Below are positions 5,958 to 10,295 of a stretch of 10,295 bases of DNA, piece by piece. Below the pieces are notes generated by a model that did not search any database, was not told the DNA's origin, and was given only the letters and a program-made list of their open reading frames with translations. The position numbers were made by a program, and so were the translations under genes. The stretch spans positions 1 through 10,295 of the forward strand of contig JAITSF010000023.1 of assembly GCA_031287975.1 (NCBI GenBank). The letters are read 5' to 3'. The stretch comes from Candidatus Nomurabacteria bacterium. GTDB lineage: Bacteria > Patescibacteriota > Saccharimonadia > Saccharimonadales > Saccharimonadaceae. Positions within the stretch are counted from its first letter, which is position 1. The number at the start of each line of letters is the position of its first letter.

Positions 5958-5977
5958 GTCGGTAAAGAGGAGGAAAT

Positions 5978-7168
5978 TTGAGCAATATTTTAGTTATCAA
6001 CAGCGGCAGTGCCAGCTTAAAGTTCCAGCTGATCGACGCTACTAGTGAAAAAACAATTCTCAAAGGCAAAGCCGACAAACTTGGTTTACCAGACGCTTGG
6101 GTCGAATTCAAATACGCCGGCGAGAACATCAAACAAAACCTAAAATCCGCCACCCACACCGCAGCCTTAAAAAACTTATTCAAGTTTATGGACAGCCGCG
6201 ACCTAACACCGACAATCTACGCCGTCGGACATCGTGTAGCGCACGGCGGCGAATTGTTCGCCGACTCAACCCCTATAACCGACTCAGTCCTCGCCAAAAT
6301 CAAGTCGCTTATCCCGCTGGCGCCGCTACACAACCCAGCCAATGTTCTCGGGATCGAAGCTGTCCAAAAAATCAACCCCAAACTTCCCCAAGTCGCGGTC
6401 TTCGACACCGCTTTTCACGCCACCATGCCGCCAGAGGCTTATCGCTACGCAGTGCCGGAAGATTGGTATAAAAAACACGGCGTTCGACGCTATGGTTTTC
6501 ACGGCACTTCGTACAAATTTATTACTCAAAAAACCGCCGAAATTCTCGGCAAAAAGCCAGACAAAGTCAACCTAATTGTTGCCCATATCGGCTCTGGCGC
6601 GTCAATTTCGGCCATTAAAAACGGTCAGTCGATTGCTAACACCATGGGTTTCACGCCGCTGGCTGGGTTGCCGATGGGAACACGCTCTGGCAATATCGAC
6701 CCCAGTGTAATTCCTTTTATTATGCAGCGCGAGGGTTTGACTGCCGACGAAGTTCTGTCCATTCTTAACCGCCAGTCAGGGCATAAAGCCACCGCTAAAG
6801 TTTCCGACGACATGCGCGATATTCTACTGGCCGCTCAAGCCGGCAACGCCCAAGCCGCTCTCGCCTATGACATTTTCGTACGCAAGTGCGCCAAATATAT
6901 CGGCGGCTTTATGACAATGTTGCCGCGTCTAGACGCCCTAATTTTCACCGCCGGTATCGGCGAAAATGGTTTCGAAACCCGCCAAGATATCGTCCAGCGC
7001 CTAGAAATCTTTGGTTTCAAACTCGACCAAAAAACTAACCGCTCTACCATCGTCCGCGACGGCCGCGAAGGCTTAATCTCCGCTAAAACTTCCAAATACC
7101 AAATCTACACCCTCGCTACCAACGAAGAACTAATGATCGCCCGCGACACCGCCCGAATTGTCAGCTAA
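5978..7168 (+). CDS. ackA: Acetate kinase (acyl phosphate kinase family)
   Basis: Acetate kinase interconverts acetyl phosphate plus ADP with acetate plus ATP, and in a fermenting cell yields ATP. The 396 residues match the usual length. The ASKHA-fold landmarks are in order: ILVINSGSASLKF at 4-16, HRVAHGG at 85-91, VFDTAFHATMP at 141-151 (catalytic Asp143), RRYGFHGTS at 170-178, HIGSGASI at 203-210, GFTPLAGLPMGTRSGNIDP at 224-242, TAGIGENG further on, and TNEELMIARDT near the C-terminus. The phosphate motif reads HIGSG where the E. coli and Methanosarcina enzymes have HLGNG, and the region after ILNRQSG differs from the common SGLLG. The start is TTG at 5978 after AAAGAGGAGG. No pta gene is in the window. 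It is convergent with the LiaF-like gene with only 13 bases between the stop codons and no terminator visible. Another short-chain acyl kinase is possible. Confidence 0.92.
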   Translation: MSNILVINSGSASLKFQLIDATSEKTILKGKADKLGLPDAWVEFKYAGENIKQNLKSATHTAALKNLFKFMDSRDLTPTIYAVGHRVAHGGELFADSTPITDSVLAKIKSLIPLAPLHNPANVLGIEAVQKINPKLPQVAVFDTAFHATMPPEAYRYAVPEDWYKKHGVRRYGFHGTSYKFITQKTAEILGKKPDKVNLIVAHIGSGASISAIKNGQSIANTMGFTPLAGLPMGTRSGNIDPSVIPFIMQREGLTADEVLSILNRQSGHKATAKVSDDMRDILLAAQAGNAQAALAYDIFVRKCAKYIGGFMTMLPRLDALIFTAGIGENGFETRQDIVQRLEIFGFKLDQKTNRSTIVRDGREGLISAKTSKYQIYTLATNEELMIARDTARIVS

Positions 7169-7181
7169 AATCGATACCATC

Positions 7182-7901
7182 TTAAACATAAATAATCTCA
7201 ACCCCAGACAGGTTTAGGCCGCCGACTATCTCGACGGTTTTTTCGTCTTTGGAATCGAAACGCCGGCGTTGGTTTTTCTCATCGACCCCAGACAAGTTGC
7301 GGCGGATATTGTTGACAATACGCCAATTGCTAGGAACGTAGAGTTCGATACCAGAGAACGAACTGTTGATTTCGATAGTGGCTTTGTCACCTTTGATTTT
7401 TGCGTTATCGAAATAAGCTTGAATTGATCCGAAGTTGCAGTCCAAACGAGCCTGACGGAAATTATCAGACTCGATATATTTGACAGCCGAGCCGAAATTA
7501 ACATCGACTACAAAATCGTTGTCGCTGGTTTTATCGCGGCGCGAACCAGTGCTACAACAACTTCCGCTGCGGCGCTGGCGATGAAATAAAATACTAAGGC
7601 CAATGGCGCTTAGACCAGCCACCGCCCAAACCGCGCCGATGGCAGAATCACTAGCACTCAAATATTCAGTTTGGTAGTTGGCGATTGTGATAATGCCGGC
7701 GATAGGTAGCAACAGCCCAAACCAATTCAGCCGAAGCAACGAGGCAATAGCCAGCGCCGCCAAGAAAATCGCCAACACTAACCAGCCGATATTACTAATA
7801 CCAGACAGGGTAAAAATATCCAGCAAGCTGAGGACTATAGCGGCCGCCGCCACCAAAAAAAGCAGACCCCAAAACACCCTCCAAGCATTATTTTTCTTCA
7901 T
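7182..7901 (-). CDS. LiaF-like membrane protein (four membrane helices plus C-terminal beta domain)
   Basis: A 239-residue protein of the LiaF/DUF5668-plus-DUF2154 layout, typical of Gram-positive cell-envelope stress modules, in which LiaF restrains a signalling system. Four hydrophobic helices lie near 9-27, 38-56, 59-75 and 87-107. A cytoplasmic linker follows with Arg/Ser and CC (115-116). The C-terminal part, 129-239, has repeated short strands of the 'toast-rack' type (VVDVNFGSAV, ARLDCNFGSI, ATIEINSSFSGIELYVP, VEIVGGLNLSGVEIIYV). I chose ATG at 7901 because AAAGGAG (7914-7908) sits six bases upstream; the ATG at 7916 falls inside that ribosome binding site. The gene overlaps the end of the LytTR gene by 14 bases, so the two are surely one operon with coupled translation. 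It probably senses or gates the LytTR regulator at the membrane. Confidence 0.85.
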   Translation of the reverse strand: MKKNNAWRVFWGLLFLVAAAAIVLSLLDIFTLSGISNIGWLVLAIFLAALAIASLLRLNWFGLLLPIAGIITIANYQTEYLSASDSAIGAVWAVAGLSAIGLSILFHRQRRSGSCCSTGSRRDKTSDNDFVVDVNFGSAVKYIESDNFRQARLDCNFGSIQAYFDNAKIKGDKATIEINSSFSGIELYVPSNWRIVNNIRRNLSGVDEKNQRRRFDSKDEKTVEIVGGLNLSGVEIIYV

Positions 7902-8355
7902 ACAAACTCCTTTCATTTAATCTATCCCTTAACATCTTAAAATAACCACGACTGACGCTAATTTGTTTGTGGCTGCCGCGAAACTGAATCAAGCTAGGGC
8001 CAGTCAAGTTGCGCGTGATAGCCAAAATTCGGCGAGTGTCGGCGATGGCGGACTTGCTGATGCGCACGAAACTGCTAGGCAAGCTGTTTTCTAGCTCATA
8101 TAGCCGCTGTTTAGACTCGAAAATCTGCTGTGTTGTGTGGGCGTAAGTCTTACCGTCAACACTTTCGAAAAACAGCACATCGTCCGGCGACAGATAGAAC
8201 TCCTTGCCGCCGCGAAACAGGGTTAGCTTTCGAGTCTTAGCCAGAGCCTTCATAATCGCGCTCTGAAGCTCGGCCGCATCACCGTCCAGTCGCTGCGAGC
8301 GGATAATTATCTCTGGCTCGCGCAAATTGTTGTCAGTTTCAATTCGGATTTTCAT
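7888..8355 (-). CDS. LytTR-family DNA-binding transcriptional regulator
   Basis: A 155-residue protein with a LytTR DNA-binding domain at about 45-148. Visible family marks are the LYLSPDDVLFFES-type strand (YLSPDDVLFFESVDGKTYAHT, 54-74), a helix (RLYELENSLP), the signature FVRISKSAIADTRRI (96-110) and the end ISVSRGYFKMLRDRL (132-146). There is no receiver domain; the first 40 residues are a short strand-helix region, as in standalone LytTR proteins usually paired with a membrane partner. That partner is the overlapping LiaF-like gene. ATG at 8355 has a modest AGGA site at 8368-8365 with a 9-base spacer. The target sites are unknown; LytTR proteins usually bind pairs of direct repeats and often control their own operon and envelope genes. 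The 91-base gap from pcrA holds no clear promoter. Confidence 0.9.
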   Translation of the reverse strand: MKIRIETDNNLREPEIIIRSQRLDGDAAELQSAIMKALAKTRKLTLFRGGKEFYLSPDDVLFFESVDGKTYAHTTQQIFESKQRLYELENSLPSSFVRISKSAIADTRRILAITRNLTGPSLIQFRGSHKQISVSRGYFKMLRDRLNERSLYEEK

Positions 8356-8446
8356 TGCAATTTATCCTGTTACTATCTTACGTAATATTGCGCGAAAAAG
8401 CTATGCTGATTACCCAAGAGGTAAAGATTTAGTGATAAGTGGTATT

Positions 8447-10295
8447 TCAAACCTTTTCTAACGGTGCAAAAGCCACATTAAGTTTCTTAAGCCCAGTCGC
8501 GAAACGGACCGCCACAATCGAGCCGTCGATATTCTCGACAAAACCATGCCCGAAAATTTTGTGGTTGACTTGGTCGCCGGCGGTCAGCTCGATTTCGTCC
8601 GGCACAAAACGCGGCTCATCATCAACAAAATCCGCCGAAATCCCACTAACATTGCCAAACTCCGAGCCGGCCGATATCATATCAAAATTCGCATCAACAT
8701 CGCCCAAAAACCGCGACGGCAAGTTATGCTGAGAATTACCATACAACAACCTCTCCCTAGCCGCCGTCAAAACCAACTCTTCGCGGGCGCGCGTCATACC
8801 GACATAAGCCAGCCGGCGCTCTTCCTCCAGCTCGCTAGCGTCAAAACTAGCCCGCGCCAGCGGGAAAACTCCCTCTTCCATTCCCACCATAAAAACCACC
8901 GGAAACTCCAAACCTTTCGCAGCATGAATTGTCATCAAGGTTACAGCGTCGCCATCAGCCGAAGTATCAACACTCGAAACCAACGCCACTTCTTCCAAAA
9001 ACTCCGCCAAATTCTCGAAACTTTTCGCTACCGACAACAACTCGTTAACATTCTCAATCCGCGCTTGCGCTGTTACCGAACCGTCGTCCAGCCAATCGAG
9101 ATAATCAGTTTTTTTCATAACCAGCCGTATCAAATCCTCTGGCGAAACAGTTTCGGCTTGACTAACTAGCGGCGACAAAACCTCCGCCAGCTCTCGAAAA
9201 GCCGCCTTAGCGCGCGGCGCTACCGGCAAATCTGCGCTCATCATAAACTCCACCAAAGATTGCCCGCTGTCAGACTGAGCATCGAGAAATTTCGCCACCG
9301 ACGTATCACCCAAACCGCGTCGCGGCACGTTGACAATCCTCAAAAAACTAGCTCTGTCAAACGGCTGGTAAATCAGCTTTAAATAAGCCAACATATCTTT
9401 AATCTCGGCGCGATCGTAAAACCGCGTACCGCCGATGATTTTATAAGGCACTGAATAACGAATAAAAATCTCCTCAACCGCTCGCGACTGCGCGTTAGTG
9501 CGATAGAGTACAGCGAAATCCGAAAACTTTCGAAACTGTAAATCAACATCAGTTTTAATGTGGTTGACCAAAATCTCGGCTTCGTGCAACTGATTCCCAG
9601 CCATCAAAATCTTAACCGGCTTGCCGGATTTCTTATCTGTCCAGAGCTTTTTGTCGGAACGCTGTTTGTTGTGCTGAATCACCATATGCGCGGCGTTCAA
9701 AATCGCTTCCGTCGTACGATAATTTTGCTCCAGTTTAATAATTTTCGCGCCCACAAAATCGCGCTCGAAGTTCAAAATATTAGTAAAATCCGCGCCTCGC
9801 CAAGAATAAATCGACTGCCAATCATCGCCCACCGCACAGACATTTTTTTCATCGCCGACCAACAATTTTATCATTTTATACTGCGCCTTGTTGGTATCTT
9901 GATACTCGTCAATCAAAATATGTCGAATAGTTTCGCGCAAATTTTGCCGCACCGCCGGCGCTTTTTCCAACAAATGAATAATTTCCAACAATAAATCGTC
10001 AAAATCCAACGCCTTGCCAGCTCGCCGCAACTGCTCGTAGCGCGGATAAACTTCAGCCGCCAGCTGCTGCGCTGGTGTCGAAGCCACCGCCTGATAGTCG
10101 TCCGCTGTCAAGCAATCGTTCTTAGCATTAGAAATATAACCAGCAATCAAACTCGGCGTAAATTGTTTATCAACCGCGCCCAACTTTTTCATAACTTGTT
10201 TTATTAAACTCTGTCGGTCGGCTTCGTCTAAAATCACAAAATTCTTCGGCACACCAATTTCCTCGCCGAAACGCCGCAAAATCCGCACCGAAATT
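8447..10295 (-). CDS. pcrA: UvrD/PcrA/Rep-type ATP-dependent DNA helicase (N-terminus outside the window)
   Basis: Superfamily 1A 3'-5' DNA helicase for repair and replication-fork clearance. The frame stays open to the right edge (ISVRILRRFGEEIG...), so the apparent GTG at 10288 is not the start; Walker A and the Q motif are missing from view. The seen motifs are in order: DEYQDTNKAQY (motif II), VGDDWQSIYSWRGA (III), LEQNYRTT (IV), VTLMTIHAAKGLEFPVVF (V), and ERRLAYVGMTRAREEL (VI). The PSRFL motif follows. The end, NHKIFGHGFVENIDGSIVAVRF, is the Tudor-like domain that in PcrA/UvrD binds RNA polymerase. About 616 residues are visible, and the family total is usually 700-750. UGA ends the gene. 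PcrA is likelier than Rep because of the Tudor-like tail, but UvrD and PcrA cannot be separated here. Confidence 0.95.
   Translation of the reverse strand, partial: ISVRILRRFGEEIGVPKNFVILDEADRQSLIKQVMKKLGAVDKQFTPSLIAGYISNAKNDCLTADDYQAVASTPAQQLAAEVYPRYEQLRRAGKALDFDDLLLEIIHLLEKAPAVRQNLRETIRHILIDEYQDTNKAQYKMIKLLVGDEKNVCAVGDDWQSIYSWRGADFTNILNFERDFVGAKIIKLEQNYRTTEAILNAAHMVIQHNKQRSDKKLWTDKKSGKPVKILMAGNQLHEAEILVNHIKTDVDLQFRKFSDFAVLYRTNAQSRAVEEIFIRYSVPYKIIGGTRFYDRAEIKDMLAYLKLIYQPFDRASFLRIVNVPRRGLGDTSVAKFLDAQSDSGQSLVEFMMSADLPVAPRAKAAFRELAEVLSPLVSQAETVSPEDLIRLVMKKTDYLDWLDDGSVTAQARIENVNELLSVAKSFENLAEFLEEVALVSSVDTSADGDAVTLMTIHAAKGLEFPVVFMVGMEEGVFPLARASFDASELEEERRLAYVGMTRAREELVLTAARERLLYGNSQHNLPSRFLGDVDANFDMISAGSEFGNVSGISADFVDDEPRFVPDEIELTAGDQVNHKIFGHGFVENIDGSIVAVRFATGLKKLNVAFAPLEKV

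Noticed and set aside
7899..7916. Upstream ATG at 7916 as start of the LiaF-like gene
   Set aside because: It overlaps the AAAGGAG ribosome binding site that serves the ATG at 7901 and has no site of its own.
8410..8424. Small inverted repeat TTACC/GGTAA between pcrA and the LytTR gene as terminator or operator
   Set aside because: The stem is only 5 bp and the following bases are not a proper T-tract; nothing else supports a role.
8546..9169. Plus-strand frame of 207 codons opposite pcrA
   Set aside because: The helicase motifs V and VI and the Tudor-like end are encoded on the minus strand here; the plus frame has no recognisable features.
1..10295. CRISPR array, tRNA, insertion sequence or prophage
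   Set aside because: I saw no regularly spaced repeats, cloverleaf with CCA end, transposase motif, terminal inverted repeats with target duplication, or phage genes.

Overview
The window looks like a chromosomal segment of a Patescibacteria/CPR bacterium, most likely Candidatus Saccharibacteria (TM7). This is an inference from style rather than a database match: compact genes, very short leaders, standalone housekeeping genes (ndk, rarA, ackA, pcrA) in no familiar operon order, an Ala/Lys-rich tail on a membrane protein, and a secreted protein whose first domain resembles one I associate with TM7 surface proteins. UGA acts as a stop (it ends pcrA and is absent inside the other genes), which argues against the UGA-recoding CPR lineages Absconditabacteria and Gracilibacteria. 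There is no CRISPR array, tRNA, rRNA, transposon or phage gene.

Layout. 1-326 (minus, cut by the left edge): the start of a secreted protein with a clear signal peptide. 327-540: its promoter and a leader of about 170 nt that can fold into mutually exclusive terminator and anti-terminator structures. 598-1602 (minus): an aquaporin-family channel with a basic N-terminal tail and a nine-cysteine C-terminal tail. 1667-1939 (plus): a small tail-anchored membrane protein, probably from a leaderless mRNA. 1922-2150: a near-consensus promoter and a long structured leader feeding 2151-4028 (plus), an unrecognised 625-residue membrane protein with a large extracytoplasmic part. 4041-4080: a strong terminator. 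4080-5246 (minus): rarA. 5266-5919 (minus): an unusually long ndk. 5978-7168 (plus): ackA, divergent from ndk. 7182-7901 and 7888-8355 (minus): a LiaF-like membrane protein and a LytTR regulator that overlap. 8447-10295 (minus, cut by the right edge): the UvrD/PcrA helicase.

Function. Three groups can be seen: cell envelope (secreted protein, channel, two membrane proteins, LytTR/LiaF pair), nucleotide and energy metabolism (Ndk, AckA), and genome maintenance (RarA, PcrA). Most promoters I could place share one form, an extended -10 (TGnTAnnnT) with a poor -35. They put the start site 0-20 nt from the start codon, so at least rarA and the small tail-anchored gene appear leaderless. The two exceptions with long leaders, before the secreted protein and the 625-residue membrane protein, both encode envelope proteins and both have strong RNA structure starting at the predicted +1. 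These leaders are the most interesting part of the window.
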